Notes: generated by a model not told the origin, from the letters alone. A DNA stretch of 64,000 nt from JAGQPD01 sp020426865 (GCA_041399065.1 JAWKTN010000012.1:1-64000); one strand, 5' to 3'. Counted from the first letter of the stretch, positions 8,358 through 17,041 are shown. Numbers and translations: made by a program.

Positions 8358-8840
8358 ATGTCTGCTGAAACAGTTGAGCCAATTCGATCCATTCTATTCC
8401 CAACAGATTTTTCTCCCCCTGCGAACGCCGCGTTCAACTATGCGGAACGACTTGCTGCGAGCACCGGTTCCCGCTTGCTCGTTCTACACGCTGAACAAGG
8501 GCAAGAAGTCGCCAGCCCCTCTGATCTGGACGACAAGACCCGATGCATGCTCGAGGCTATTCAACCCAGCGTGCCCGGTGTTCCAGTTGAGCATCTTGCT
8601 TTTGGGGGTCCAGCCGAAGAAGTCATCTGCTGGATAGCTCAAGAACGAGCTTGCGACCAAATCGTCATGGGAACACACGGACGCACGGGACTCGTCAATC
8701 TGCTGATGGGAAGCGTTGCCGAGTACGTAGTGCGTCACGCGCGCTGCCCAGTCCTAACCGTTCCCAGTCGATCCAAGATGGAAGCCCCTTTGGGGAAACC
8801 AACGGTCTACCAACCAACGCCGTGGGTACAGCCCCTGTAA
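8358..8840 (+). CDS. Universal stress protein, single Usp domain
   Basis: 160 residues from the ATG at 8358, which follows an excellent AAAGGAGGT ribosome site; a longer frame back to 8256 has none. It is one Usp fold: IRSILFPTDFSPPANAAFNY at the start and VMGTHGRTGLVNLLMGSVAE with PVLTVP at the end, an intact ATP-binding motif. A short proline-rich tail follows. The next gene begins 12 bases later. No sigma-54 site was found directly upstream. Confidence 0.88.
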   Translation: MSAETVEPIRSILFPTDFSPPANAAFNYAERLAASTGSRLLVLHAEQGQEVASPSDLDDKTRCMLEAIQPSVPGVPVEHLAFGGPAEEVICWIAQERACDQIVMGTHGRTGLVNLLMGSVAEYVVRHARCPVLTVPSRSKMEAPLGKPTVYQPTPWVQPL

Positions 8841-8852
8841 GAAAGACGACCG

Positions 8853-10589
8853 ATGCGTTTGCGAGTCATTGCTACCGACTACGACGGAACCGTAGCGCAA
8901 GACGGCATCCTGGACGCGTCCGTGCGTGAAGCGATCGCGAAGGCTCGCAAGCGTGGTGTGCTGGTCGTTATCGTGACCGGCAGGATTCTCTCCGAACTGC
9001 GTATCGTTGCTGGTTGCCTCGATTTCGTTGATGGCGTCGTGGCAGAAAACGGTGCAGTTGTTGCGATGCCGAGTGGTCACGTCTCGCTGCTTGGAGCGCC
9101 GCCTCCCATGTGCCTGATTGAAAACCTCACGCAGCGAGGAATCGACTTCAAGGTTGGCCGTTGTGTCGTCGAAATGGAAGCCGAATTTGCGGATGTTGCT
9201 ATCGCGCTGATTCGTGAATTGGAGTTGCCGTTGGCAATCACGTTCAATCGTGGACGCATGATGTTGTTGCCTGCGTCAATCAGCAAGTCGAGCGGTCTGC
9301 GTCAACTGCTCGATACGCTCGGCGTGTCCGTTCACAACGCTATCGGTATTGGAGATGCGGAGAACGATCACGAACTGCTGACAATTTGCGAACATGCTGT
9401 AGCCGTTTCTTGGGGATCGGCAAAGCTGAAACAATCGGCGGATCAAGTCATTCAAGGTGATGGGCCGCAAGCAGTCGCCGAGTATATCGACCGTGTCTCG
9501 TCTGACATTCGGCTTCCCGCCGAGTCGACGAGTCATCGAAAGGTAGTACTGGAAGAAATCGAGGGACAAGCTCCCTTCGAGATACTGATTCGCGGGCGAA
9601 ATATCTTGGTTGCCGGTGACTCAAAGAGCGGCAAGTCATGGCTTGCGGGCATGTTCGTCGAGCAACAAATCCTTCAGGGTTACACCGTTTATGCGTTCGA
9701 TCCGGAAGGCGACTACAGTAGTCTCGCATCCCTTCCCAACACAATTGTTCTTGGTGGGGGGCGGCTGTTGCCTTATGGAGATGATCTGAAAATGCTCTTG
9801 CAGCAAGGGATCAGTGTCGTCCTGAACCTTTCACATCTATCCCACGATGATAAATGCGAGTACATAGAGCAGCATCTGCCCTTGGTGGCTGACTACCGCC
9901 GTGAACGCGGCTTCCCGCATAGAATCATGTTGGATGAATGTCATTACTTTTTGGGTGGCACGTTGAGCAAGCGATTGCTTGATTTTCAGCTCGACGGCTA
10001 CACACTGGTGACGTATCGGCCGTCCCATTTGCCTGCTGAGGTGCTGAAGGCAATCGATGTCGTTGGCGTCACTCGGTTGGCGGAACACGAAGAAGTCGAT
10101 GTCTTGCGAGAGCTACTCGATGACAAGAGCGATCATTACATCGACTCGCACAATTGGTACGAAGAACTTGCCAATCTGGGAATCACGGAAGCGGCGTTGC
10201 TACCACCCACTGAAGAAGCCAAGGGGCAGCTCCGTCGCTTTATCGTCGCACCGCGATTGACCCGCCACGTCAGGCATCGCACGAAGTACTACGACATCCC
10301 TGTCTCGAAAGAGCATGAATTCGTTTTCACTGCCAACGGACAACCAGTGGGCGAGTCCGCAGCGACCCTGCGAGACCTCGTCAATTCCGCGAGACGCGTG
10401 TCACCCAGAGTACTGACCAACCATTGCCGCCACCACGACTTTTCTCGCTGGATCGCGACACTGTTCTGCGACCACGACCTCGCCAACGACGTACGACGAC
10501 TGGAGTCGACACTCAAGAACCAAGGAACCGTCGACGGCTTCATTGACGGTTTGTGTACAACCGTCGAGAAACGCTATGAGAGCAGTTGA
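8853..10589 (+). CDS. HAD phosphatase fused to a P-loop ATPase domain
   Basis: 578 residues in two parts. Residues 1-225 are a Cof-type HAD hydrolase: VIATDYDGTVA with the nucleophile and acid Asp, VIVTGR as motif II, and GIGDAENDHELL as motif IV. Residues about 245-480 hold a P-loop, LVAGDSKSGKSWLAG, then YAFDPEGDYSSLA and HRIMLDECHYFL, which look like Walker B and acidic positions of a HerA/DUF87-like ATPase. The remainder is unassigned. The HAD half should act on a phosphorylated small molecule. Why it is joined to an ATPase is unknown. It follows the Usp gene closely. Confidence 0.8.
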   Translation: MRLRVIATDYDGTVAQDGILDASVREAIAKARKRGVLVVIVTGRILSELRIVAGCLDFVDGVVAENGAVVAMPSGHVSLLGAPPPMCLIENLTQRGIDFKVGRCVVEMEAEFADVAIALIRELELPLAITFNRGRMMLLPASISKSSGLRQLLDTLGVSVHNAIGIGDAENDHELLTICEHAVAVSWGSAKLKQSADQVIQGDGPQAVAEYIDRVSSDIRLPAESTSHRKVVLEEIEGQAPFEILIRGRNILVAGDSKSGKSWLAGMFVEQQILQGYTVYAFDPEGDYSSLASLPNTIVLGGGRLLPYGDDLKMLLQQGISVVLNLSHLSHDDKCEYIEQHLPLVADYRRERGFPHRIMLDECHYFLGGTLSKRLLDFQLDGYTLVTYRPSHLPAEVLKAIDVVGVTRLAEHEEVDVLRELLDDKSDHYIDSHNWYEELANLGITEAALLPPTEEAKGQLRRFIVAPRLTRHVRHRTKYYDIPVSKEHEFVFTANGQPVGESAATLRDLVNSARRVSPRVLTNHCRHHDFSRWIATLFCDHDLANDVRRLESTLKNQGTVDGFIDGLCTTVEKRYESS

Positions 10590-10623
10590 CGGTTCCATCA
10601 GCGAGTCAATGGACTAAGAAAGG

Positions 10624-11049
10624 ATGATGATGACGACACACATGAAGCAACGAAACACGACTGTCTCCGAGTTCGACTACCCGCGGCTTCAGGAGATTCT
10701 CGAACGCCAACCAAGCGCCCAAGCCATTTCTGGTAGTGGTCTTCGACGAGAACTTCAGCGTGCGTGCGTTGTCGCGCCGGAACACATTCCGCCGTATGTG
10801 GTCACCATGAACACTCAGCTCAGGCTGACGGACACCAACACAGGCAAGGCGACGGTTTACACCCTTGTGTTTCCCGAAGAGGCTGCCCCTGAAGATGGAA
10901 GGTTGTCCATCCTCTCGGAACTTGGTGTCGCCCTCTTGGGATGCTGCGTTGGGGATACGGTCGAGTACGAGTCGTCCAATGGGCACAATCGCTTCCGTAT
11001 CGACATGATCTGCTTCCAACCCGAGGCCACCAAGCAATTTGAAATGTGA
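10624..11049 (+). CDS. Rnk/GreA-like protein, second copy
   Basis: 141 residues; the start lies among three consecutive ATG codons (10624, 10627, 10630) after AAGAAAGG. It has the same layout as the protein at 4814: PPYVVTMNTQLRLTDTNTGK, YTLVFPEEAAPEDGRLSIL, then LGVALLGCCVGDTVEY. This is the GreA/Rnk C-terminal fold that contacts RNA polymerase. Two divergent copies in one stress block suggest separate conditions or partners. It lies 34 bases after the HAD/P-loop gene. Confidence 0.78.
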   Translation: MMMTTHMKQRNTTVSEFDYPRLQEILERQPSAQAISGSGLRRELQRACVVAPEHIPPYVVTMNTQLRLTDTNTGKATVYTLVFPEEAAPEDGRLSILSELGVALLGCCVGDTVEYESSNGHNRFRIDMICFQPEATKQFEM

Positions 11050-11075
11050 CGAGTGTGTTTCGACTCGGCCGGCCC

Positions 11076-11441
11076 TTACCGCCCTAGTGTCCAGGCCGGC
11101 GGGTCACTCGCTGGAAACGAGCCTTCCGATGCTTCCTGGACAAGGTCAATGCACGCGGGCGCGATCGGAGACTCAGCGACTGGTTTCTTGGCGGACGCGC
11201 CACAACAGTCACTGCCGTTCGGCCCGCGTTCGTGCCAGACTCGTTCGAGTACTCTCCGAACGCAAGACCTCGCCGGCAGACCATCCATCGCGTGCCATCT
11301 ATCACATCGACCGTAGTACGCAACATCTTCAACTCTTACCCCGAACCAGCGACTGATTCGCGAAGGTGTACGTCGAAGCCGCACAATGTAATCACCAGTG
11401 CGTGTACCCGTGTCTTCCATCGATATGAAGTCATAGCTCAT
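11076..11441 (-). CDS. Conserved small protein with EASEGSFPASDPP tail
   Basis: 121 residues from the ATG at 11441, preceded on its strand by AAAGGAGA. The C-terminus carries VQEASEGSFPASDPPAW, a motif I associate with small planctomycete and proteobacterial proteins of unknown function. The N-terminal half is hydrophilic with a conserved-looking RISRWFGVRVEDVAYYG stretch. A sigma-54 promoter candidate lies at 11489-11503 on the same strand, diverging from dps. No biochemical role is known to me. Confidence 0.6.
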   Translation of the reverse strand: MSYDFISMEDTGTRTGDYIVRLRRTPSRISRWFGVRVEDVAYYGRCDRWHAMDGLPARSCVRRVLERVWHERGPNGSDCCGASAKKPVAESPIAPACIDLVQEASEGSFPASDPPAWTLGR

Positions 11442-11488
11442 GACTGTCTCCTTTCGACTAGAACCTGAATTGCCAGTCGCCAGGAGTC

Positions 11489-11503
11489 GCAACCATTGTG
11501 CCA
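11489..11503 (-). promoter_or_regulatory. Sigma-54 promoter candidate (minus strand)
   Basis: Read on the minus strand the site is TGGCACAATGGTTGC, matching TGGCAC and TTGC with 12-base GG-GC spacing. It lies 48 bases upstream of the ATG at 11441. Confidence 0.55.
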
Positions 11504-11556
11504 CAACCAGATCAAGCTTAACTGCCGGTCAAACCTTCCCGCTCGGGAGAACCGAT

Positions 11557-11570
11557 GTTGACACTGTCGC
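11557..11570 (+). promoter_or_regulatory. Candidate activator site between divergent promoters
   Basis: GTTGACACTGTCGC, identical to 1297-1310. It lies about 55 bases upstream of the minus-strand sigma-54 candidate and 77 bases upstream of the dps one, so one site could serve both promoters. Confidence 0.42.
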
Positions 11571-11644
11571 TGCCGGTTGCCGATTCCGTGTCCCAACTTC
11601 CAAAACAGTAGGCGACCAGTAGCCGAACAAGCCGGCTCGCATCA

Positions 11645-11661
11645 TTGGCACGCTACTTGCG
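11645..11661 (+). promoter_or_regulatory. Sigma-54 promoter candidate for dps
   Basis: TTGGCACGCTACTTGCG matches TGGCACG-N4-TTGC completely, with GG at 11647 and GC at 11659. It is the best sigma-54 site in the window and lies about 80 bases upstream of the dps start. Confidence 0.65.
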
Positions 11662-11739
11662 AATGATACTCAAGCGTGTCCTCGGTCATATCCCGCGGCC
11701 AACACTAGCCACGTACTTTTCAAGAAAGGAAACCAAACA

Positions 11740-12237
11740 ATGATGACTGCAACGGCATTGAACTTCGAGACTCGCAATGACATTCCCGAATCGATTCGCG
11801 AATCGATGATCGGGCTGCTGAACCAACAGCTTGCCGACACCTTCGATCTCTATACGCAGTTGAAGCAGGCTCATTGGAACGTGAAAGGCAAGAATTTCAT
11901 GCCCCTGCATCAGCTCTTCGATGACCTGGCCGACAACTTCGTCGGCTATGCGGACACAATTGCCGAACGAGCTACTGCTTTGGGAGGACGGGCGGAGGGA
12001 ACTGCACGCATGGCGGTGTCAAACTCGCGCTTGGAAGAACTCCCGCTCGAACTGACCGATGGAAAGGAGTATGTCATTGCGATTGTTGATCGCTTCGCTC
12101 AATACGCCGCATCGCTAAGGTCAGCGATCGACACATCGGCGGACGCGAACGACGCGGTTACATCCGATCTATTTACCGAGATCGCTCGAGAGGTCGACAA
12201 GAGCTTGTACTTCCTCGAATCGCATGTTCAGGGATAG
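11740..12237 (+). CDS. dps: DNA-protection ferritin-like protein Dps
   Basis: 165 residues, the usual Dps length, with the ferroxidase signature in order: LYTQLKQAHWNVKGKNFMPL, then LFDDLADNFVGYADTIAERA. These provide the His and the Asp/Glu ligands of the inter-subunit iron site. The remaining helices end in SLYFLESHVQG. Dps oxidises ferrous iron with peroxide and binds DNA in starved cells. The ATG follows AAGAAAGGAAACC. A very good sigma-54 promoter candidate lies upstream and a hairpin lies downstream, so the gene is probably monocistronic. Confidence 0.93.
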   Translation: MMTATALNFETRNDIPESIRESMIGLLNQQLADTFDLYTQLKQAHWNVKGKNFMPLHQLFDDLADNFVGYADTIAERATALGGRAEGTARMAVSNSRLEELPLELTDGKEYVIAIVDRFAQYAASLRSAIDTSADANDAVTSDLFTEIAREVDKSLYFLESHVQG

Positions 12238-12280
12238 AGAACGATGACACCTGCCGGTAATGTCTGGCAAACTGACACCT

Positions 12281-12313
12281 CACGCAGCTCAGTCACAACG
12301 GACGAGCTGCGTG
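12281..12313 (+). terminator. Hairpin after dps, possible terminator
   Basis: CACGCAGCTC (12281-12290) and GAGCTGCGTG (12304-12313) form a perfect 10-bp stem with a 13-base loop, 44 bases after the dps stop. No clear T tract follows, so termination is uncertain. Confidence 0.4.
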
Positions 12314-12385
12314 TCTGTAAACCGTTCCTGATTCCCTGGCAAAAGCACCAACTGCTTCGATCGCGAAAACTGACGGAGACAATTG

Positions 12386-12922
12386 ATGAATGATTGGGTG
12401 ATGCTGCTGTCGAGTGCCGCCTTGATCTTTGCATTGCGAGTCGTTGACGTATCCCTGGGTGCGTTACGAATCTCAATGCTCTTCCGAGGCCAGCGCGGTT
12501 TGGCAGGTCTATTTGGATTTTTTGAGTCGCTGGTTTGGTTGATTGCTGCTGCGTTGGTGCTGGGGAACCTGAACAGCCCCGTTCAGTTCTTCGCCTACGC
12601 AAGCGGCTACTCGATGGGGACGATGCTCGGTAGCACTATGGAGAAATGGTTGGCAATCGGAGATGCCCTGGTGCGCATCGTTACGCCGACCGATTCGTCG
12701 GACCCATCAGCTCGGATTCGTGAAGCCGGATACTACGTGACAACGGTCGATGCCAAAGGCCGCGACGGAGACGTACAGGTTAGCCTCAGCGTCGTTCCGC
12801 GTCGCAAGGCTCCTCATCTGATTTCGCTGGCTCGCAATACGAACCCAAATGCATTCATCACTTGCGAAGAAACAACCCCCTTCAGGCTAGCAACGATGCC
12901 CGCTGCGAGCGTGCGTGCGTAA
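12386..12922 (+). CDS. DUF2179/UPF0316-like membrane protein
   Basis: 178 residues with an ATG at 12386 after GACGGAGAC. The N-terminal half has three hydrophobic helices (SSAALIFALRVVDVSLGALR, SLVWLIAAALVLGNL and FFAYASGYSMGTMLGS), the UPF0316 membrane module, followed by a soluble C-terminal domain (about 95-178, IREAGYYVTTVDAKGRDG), as in DUF2179 proteins. The function of this family is unknown. The gene stands alone between dps and the haem-binding-like gene. Confidence 0.7.
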   Translation: MNDWVMLLSSAALIFALRVVDVSLGALRISMLFRGQRGLAGLFGFFESLVWLIAAALVLGNLNSPVQFFAYASGYSMGTMLGSTMEKWLAIGDALVRIVTPTDSSDPSARIREAGYYVTTVDAKGRDGDVQVSLSVVPRRKAPHLISLARNTNPNAFITCEETTPFRLATMPAASVRA

Positions 12923-13035
12923 ATAGCGGTATCATCAGAGAGTTGTTCACCGTGGTGGTTGTTGCACCTGGAGAAGATTGACACACCGCGGAGCGATGCA
13001 AACCATAGAACGCCCTCATAATCGAGGAATTACAG

Positions 13036-13977
13036 ATGTTTAGACTCGGAACGCAACGCCAGACATCTTGGCCGTGGGCGGTTGCTTTGTTGATGTTGTA
13101 CGCGGCTGGAACGGCGTCAGCTCAAACCAGCCAATCCGAATCAAGGTCCGAGAATGACCGACCACTCATACGAACCAACCGAGCACAACTGACATTGGCG
13201 GGCGCCGAGCGGGCCATCATCGCGAGCCGCAAACAGGCCGAAGCGATGGGGATAGAGGTGAACATTGCCGTCGTCGACGATGGCGGACACCTATTAGCGT
13301 TTGCCCGCATGGACGGCGCTCGACCGGCCAGCGTCTACACCTCAATCACGAAAGCGACGTCGGCAGCGACCAAGCGCGGACCAACCGGCCCGTTGCCGAA
13401 TTCTGAGACGACCAACACGCATCTGAGTTTGGCCGTGGAGAACGCCGCGTCTGTCAGTGGCGGCAAGTTCACAACGCTCAAAGGTGGAGTACCAATCATC
13501 TATGGCGACCAAGTGGTCGGTGCAATCGGCGTTGGTGGAGCGACTGGTGAACAGGATGCCGAAGTCGCATCGGCAGGAGTATCGGCCCTCATCCAGTCAT
13601 TCGAGTCAGCCTCAAACGAGAAAGGGTTATCGGAATCCAACGCACTTTTCGGTAATTGGTTGATTGAAGACATAGAAGGACGTGGGGTCGTCGACAACGC
13701 TCAGACCACGATTCAAATTGCCCGTGACTGTTCGATCACTGGCAGCACGGGAGTCAACCGTTACATGGCCAAAGCAACAATCGAAGGGAAGAAAATTAAG
13801 ATCGAACCGGGACCAGCAACAACTCGCGCCGCCGGCCCGCCTGCATTGATGGATCAGGAGTCGAAGTTCCTTGCAGCGTTGCGGAGAGTCGCAACGTATC
13901 GAATCGACGATAAGGGCCTGCTTCATCTACTTGACCGCGACGGGAAGCCACTTCTGCTTGGTTCGCTGGCAAATTAG
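13036..13977 (+). CDS. Exported GlcG/HbpS-like protein with META-like domain
   Basis: 313 residues with a signal peptide (VALLMLYAAGTASAQ). Residues about 50-200 match the GlcG/HbpS (DUF336) fold: LAGAERAIIASRKQAEAMGI, NIAVVDDGGHLLAFARMDGA, then YGDQVVGAIGVGGATGEQD. This family binds haem or cobalamin-like ligands. Residues about 205-313 look like an HslJ/META domain (LFGNWLIEDIEGRGVVDN). The combination would give a periplasmic ligand-binding protein with a stress-associated domain. The fusion is unusual to me; each half alone is fairly clear. Confidence 0.7.
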   Translation: MFRLGTQRQTSWPWAVALLMLYAAGTASAQTSQSESRSENDRPLIRTNRAQLTLAGAERAIIASRKQAEAMGIEVNIAVVDDGGHLLAFARMDGARPASVYTSITKATSAATKRGPTGPLPNSETTNTHLSLAVENAASVSGGKFTTLKGGVPIIYGDQVVGAIGVGGATGEQDAEVASAGVSALIQSFESASNEKGLSESNALFGNWLIEDIEGRGVVDNAQTTIQIARDCSITGSTGVNRYMAKATIEGKKIKIEPGPATTRAAGPPALMDQESKFLAALRRVATYRIDDKGLLHLLDRDGKPLLLGSLAN

Positions 13978-13986
13978 CTCATAGTC

Positions 13987-14544
13987 TTACGAATAGAGCC
14001 AGCGGCGAAAGAGCCAACTGAGTACTGGCAAAGTCACCCAAGTCATCGACGCAACCGTGATCGCGGACAGCAAACCGCCAGCGATCCACGGGTGCAGAGA
14101 CGCCGTCATCGGTTTCAGCAGGGCAATCATCGGCAATACGGTCAGATAGACGGCTATCCAAACCACGACGAACATCTTGTACTTTGGCGGCGTTGCGGTC
14201 GATTCCGTCCCCGGCGGCGTAAACCATGTTTCAAAGCCGGTCAGTTGCTGAATATCGGCCGCTTTGTGCTCGAATGGAGCGAGTTGCCGAACCTTCTGTT
14301 GTCGCTCTTCGGAGTCATACCAGCGCCGCATGTTCTCGACACTGTCAAACTTCGTGATGACACGGTAGTGTGGTCGCTCCGCAGATTCGGGCTTGAGCAC
14401 GATCGAACCCTGATGACCGGGGAACGACATCGACGTGCGAATCAGTTCGCCAATCGCCTGTTCCCATTCCGCTTCTTTCCCAGCAGCCGGGAATGCGGTC
14501 GCAAAGATCGTTGCGTGAGACGCTTGAGCGTTTTCGTTTTCCAT
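13987..14544 (-). CDS. Antibiotic-biosynthesis monooxygenase-like protein with TM tail
   Basis: 185 residues from the ATG at 14544. The N-terminal 100 residues form an ABM dimeric alpha-beta barrel (HATIFATAFPAAGKEAEWEQ, FPGHQGSIVLKPESAERPHY). The C-terminal part has two or three hydrophobic segments (MFVVVWIAVYLTVLPMIALL, GGLLSAITVASMTWVTLPVL). ABM proteins with this membrane tail are common and usually have no proven substrate. It ends 10 bases from the convergent gene at 13036-13977 and is followed upstream by a REP-like repeat. Confidence 0.75.
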   Translation of the reverse strand: MENENAQASHATIFATAFPAAGKEAEWEQAIGELIRTSMSFPGHQGSIVLKPESAERPHYRVITKFDSVENMRRWYDSEERQQKVRQLAPFEHKAADIQQLTGFETWFTPPGTESTATPPKYKMFVVVWIAVYLTVLPMIALLKPMTASLHPWIAGGLLSAITVASMTWVTLPVLSWLFRRWLYS

Positions 14545-14560
14545 CCTGACTACTCCGTTG

Positions 14561-14640
14561 GGTACGACAGGCTTCAATCAGCTTCCATCCTGTCGATCCC
14601 GCAATTGCACCAAGCAGGCTGCACGCCTATCGTATTCGAC
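14561..14640. repeat. REP-like element, degenerate copy 2
   Basis: GGTACGACAGGCTTC at the left end and a partly complementary CTGCACGCCTATCGTA at the right end flank a short spacer. It sits between two minus-strand genes and shares TACGACAGGCTTC with the copies at 4242, 16319 and 18264. Confidence 0.5.
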
Positions 14641-16302
14641 CTAAGACAGCAGTTCATCGTCCGACGTGTCCGTCGTGGAGAGCCAGCTTAGCAGATGGTT
14701 GGCGAGGCTTTCTCCGACCTGTTCTTCGTCGCCTGCAACGGCGTGTGCTCCGGCTGCGGTATAGTCGTTGGTGTGAAATTCGTAGCGCGAGCGAACGATG
14801 ACATGGGATTGCGGTGCGTCTTTCCGAACGTGTGCTAGGATTGTCATGGCTGATCGGTGATGTGGTACGGTGACCACTACCGCTTTGCATTCTCGGAGAC
14901 GAGCGTGTTCCAAGACTTCGCTTTGCGTCGCATCCCCGACTTGGCCTTGAAATCCGAGTTGCTCCGCCTTGTGGACGCCTTCACGGTTGAGATCGATCAC
15001 CACGACGCGAACGCCCTTGTCAACAAGTGGCCGCGCCGCAATCTGGCCAGCGGGACCGAAACCGATGATCGCCACTTCGGGAGGCTCCGGTCGCGCCGTC
15101 GCTTCCTCGGTCAATGATTGTTCTGAACCAAACAGCCCGGCAATCCAGTTGCCAAAACGTGGAGCCACGGGCACAAGGAAGGCGCTCAAGAAAAAGGAAA
15201 CAATCGCGGCCGACACGATCAGTGCATAGACATCTTCGGTGACGACGCCGCTGGTTCGCCCGATGCTGCCCAGCACAAACGCGAACTCACCGATTTGAGC
15301 CAGACATAACCCGGTTGCTGCTGCGACTCGGCTGGTCTGCCCCAGCATCACGAAGATCGCCCAAATCACCACCAGCTTGCCAACAGTCAACGCGGCCACA
15401 ACGGAACCAACGATATGCCAGTTCTTCCCAATCCAGATCGGATCAGCGACCATTCCGGCAGCACCGAAGAAGAGCGTCAGCAACACGACTTGCAGAGGGG
15501 ATACGTCCGCGCGAATTTGTGTTGCGAAGGCCGAGCTACCAAGCAACATACCAGCGACGAATGCGCCGAGGGCCGGTGAGATTCCCACGGCGTGCGAAGC
15601 CCATGCGGCTCCCAGCCCCGTGACGACGGCGAAGATCACGGTCAACTCGCGATTGCGATGAAGCGTCAACGTTCCGAGTGCAAGAACAGCCACTTTTGTC
15701 AGCAGGAACAGGCCAACAATTAGTCCGCCCGCCATCAACAGCAGCTTGCCGACATTCCACGCAACTTCGCTGGCCGTTCCCTCGCCACTGAGAATTGTCA
15801 TCAGCAAGGCGAGTGGCACCACCGCCATATCCTGTGTGAGCAGGACGCCGAGGCTGTTGCGACCGTGCGGCATCTCGATATCGCCGCGTTCCATCAGGAT
15901 ACGCAAGACAACAGCGGTGCTGCTGAGCGAGACCATTGCACCGAATGCAATCGCTGCCTTGTCGCCCAAACCAAACGCTTTGGCTCCCGCAAACGCCAAC
16001 AGAATTGTCACTCCAACCTGAGCCACACCTCCCAAGAGCGGCTTTGGCCCGAGCTTCTTCAGTCGCTCGACCGAAAACTCCAGCCCGAGGCTAAACAGCA
16101 ACAGCGCCACACCAAGTTCCGAGATTGCTTCGATCTCGTGTTCGGAGCTAACCAAATGAAAACTGCCCGGTCCGCCCAGCACCATTCCAGCGAGCAGATA
16201 ACCCACGATCGGACTTTGACCAAATCGTGAGCACACGCCGCCTACCAACAGGCAAGCACCCAGTAAAACGACGACATCGCGAAGAATGATCCACAGGTCC
16301 AA
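14641..16302 (-). CDS. Kef-type cation/proton antiporter with TrkA-N domain
   Basis: 553 residues. Residues 1-380 contain about twelve hydrophobic helices of the CPA2 Na+/H+ exchanger family (SPIVGYLLAGMVLGGPGSF, ELGVALLLFSLGLEFSVERL, FGAMVSLSSTAVVLRILMER). Residues about 405-530 are a RCK/TrkA-N domain with the Rossmann glycine motif (VAIIGFGPAGQIAARPLVDK) and VIDLNREG. KefB/KefC-type proteins export potassium in exchange for protons and are gated by nucleotides or glutathione adducts. The RCK C-terminal lobe appears short. It lies between two REP-like elements. Confidence 0.88.
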   Translation of the reverse strand: MDLWIILRDVVVLLGACLLVGGVCSRFGQSPIVGYLLAGMVLGGPGSFHLVSSEHEIEAISELGVALLLFSLGLEFSVERLKKLGPKPLLGGVAQVGVTILLAFAGAKAFGLGDKAAIAFGAMVSLSSTAVVLRILMERGDIEMPHGRNSLGVLLTQDMAVVPLALLMTILSGEGTASEVAWNVGKLLLMAGGLIVGLFLLTKVAVLALGTLTLHRNRELTVIFAVVTGLGAAWASHAVGISPALGAFVAGMLLGSSAFATQIRADVSPLQVVLLTLFFGAAGMVADPIWIGKNWHIVGSVVAALTVGKLVVIWAIFVMLGQTSRVAAATGLCLAQIGEFAFVLGSIGRTSGVVTEDVYALIVSAAIVSFFLSAFLVPVAPRFGNWIAGLFGSEQSLTEEATARPEPPEVAIIGFGPAGQIAARPLVDKGVRVVVIDLNREGVHKAEQLGFQGQVGDATQSEVLEHARLRECKAVVVTVPHHRSAMTILAHVRKDAPQSHVIVRSRYEFHTNDYTAAGAHAVAGDEEQVGESLANHLLSWLSTTDTSDDELLS

Positions 16303-16318
16303 CGTATTTCCCTCAGTT

Positions 16319-16388
16319 GGGTACGACGGGCTTCCAGCCCGTCGCGGTTGTTCAGCAGGTTTTTGACAGACTGGAAGCCTATCGTACT
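16319..16388. repeat. REP-like element, copy 3
   Basis: GTACGACGGGCTTCCAGCCC opens the element and GACTGGAAGCCTATCGTAC closes it, giving a palindromic structure around a GC-rich centre. It separates the Kef gene from the HAD gene on the minus strand. Confidence 0.55.
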
Positions 16389-17041
16389 CATATTGATCGC
16401 AGCAGATCAGGAGTCAGTTCTGCTAGTGAAGCGAGCTGCCTGTCGGCGATGCCAAAGTGCTTCTGATTAGCCATGGATGTTTCGGGAATCACGATTGTCT
16501 TCATTTGAGCGGCTTTTGCAGCCAGTAGTCCTACGAATGAATCTTCGATCGCAACACAGCATTGCGGCTCCACATCTAACATACGGCATGCGTTCAGATA
16601 CACTTCTGGATGAGGCTTTCCGTGTCGCAACATTTCGCCAGATGACTTCACCGTGAATACGTCTTCAAGTCGAAGGGCTTCGATGGCTGCGTCAATCAAT
16701 GACATCGGAGACGACGAAGCGATCGCCAAACGAAAACCCTGCGATCGACAAACTGCAATCGCATGGTCCAAGCCTGGCATCGCCGGTTTGTGTTCCTGAA
16801 CAAGTTCCGTTACGCGATCCAGGATTTGCCGACAGACGTCATCGCAAGTGGACGACTCCCACGGCGACTTGACGTAGCACTGCTGGACAATGTGATCGAT
16901 CCGCATGCCGGTGGTGTCGATCGTGTCTTGCCGCGTGATCGGAACACCGTATTGCGGAAGGATTTCAAGCTGAACTGTTTGCCAGAACGGCTGCGAGTCG
17001 ATCATCAACCCGTCCATATCAAAAACTACGGCTTTGAGCAT
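16388..17041 (-). CDS. HAD-family phosphatase (beta-phosphoglucomutase-like)
   Basis: 217 residues. Motif I is VVFDMDGLMIDSQPFW with nucleophile D8 and acid D10; motif II is LAIASSSPMSLI; motif III is the Lys of HGKPHPEVYLNA; motif IV is CVAIEDSFVGLLAAKAA. The cap is helical (subclass I). Relatives hydrolyse sugar phosphates such as hexitol or 2-deoxyglucose-6-phosphate; the substrate here is unknown. The start overlaps the end of the PAP2 gene by 16 bases, so the two are probably co-transcribed. Confidence 0.88.
   Translation of the reverse strand: MLKAVVFDMDGLMIDSQPFWQTVQLEILPQYGVPITRQDTIDTTGMRIDHIVQQCYVKSPWESSTCDDVCRQILDRVTELVQEHKPAMPGLDHAIAVCRSQGFRLAIASSSPMSLIDAAIEALRLEDVFTVKSSGEMLRHGKPHPEVYLNACRMLDVEPQCCVAIEDSFVGLLAAKAAQMKTIVIPETSMANQKHFGIADRQLASLAELTPDLLRSI

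Noticed and set aside
12940..13010. Sigma-54 promoter before the haem-binding-like gene
   Set aside because: GG to GC spacing around TGGTGGTTGTTGCA is 10, not 12.
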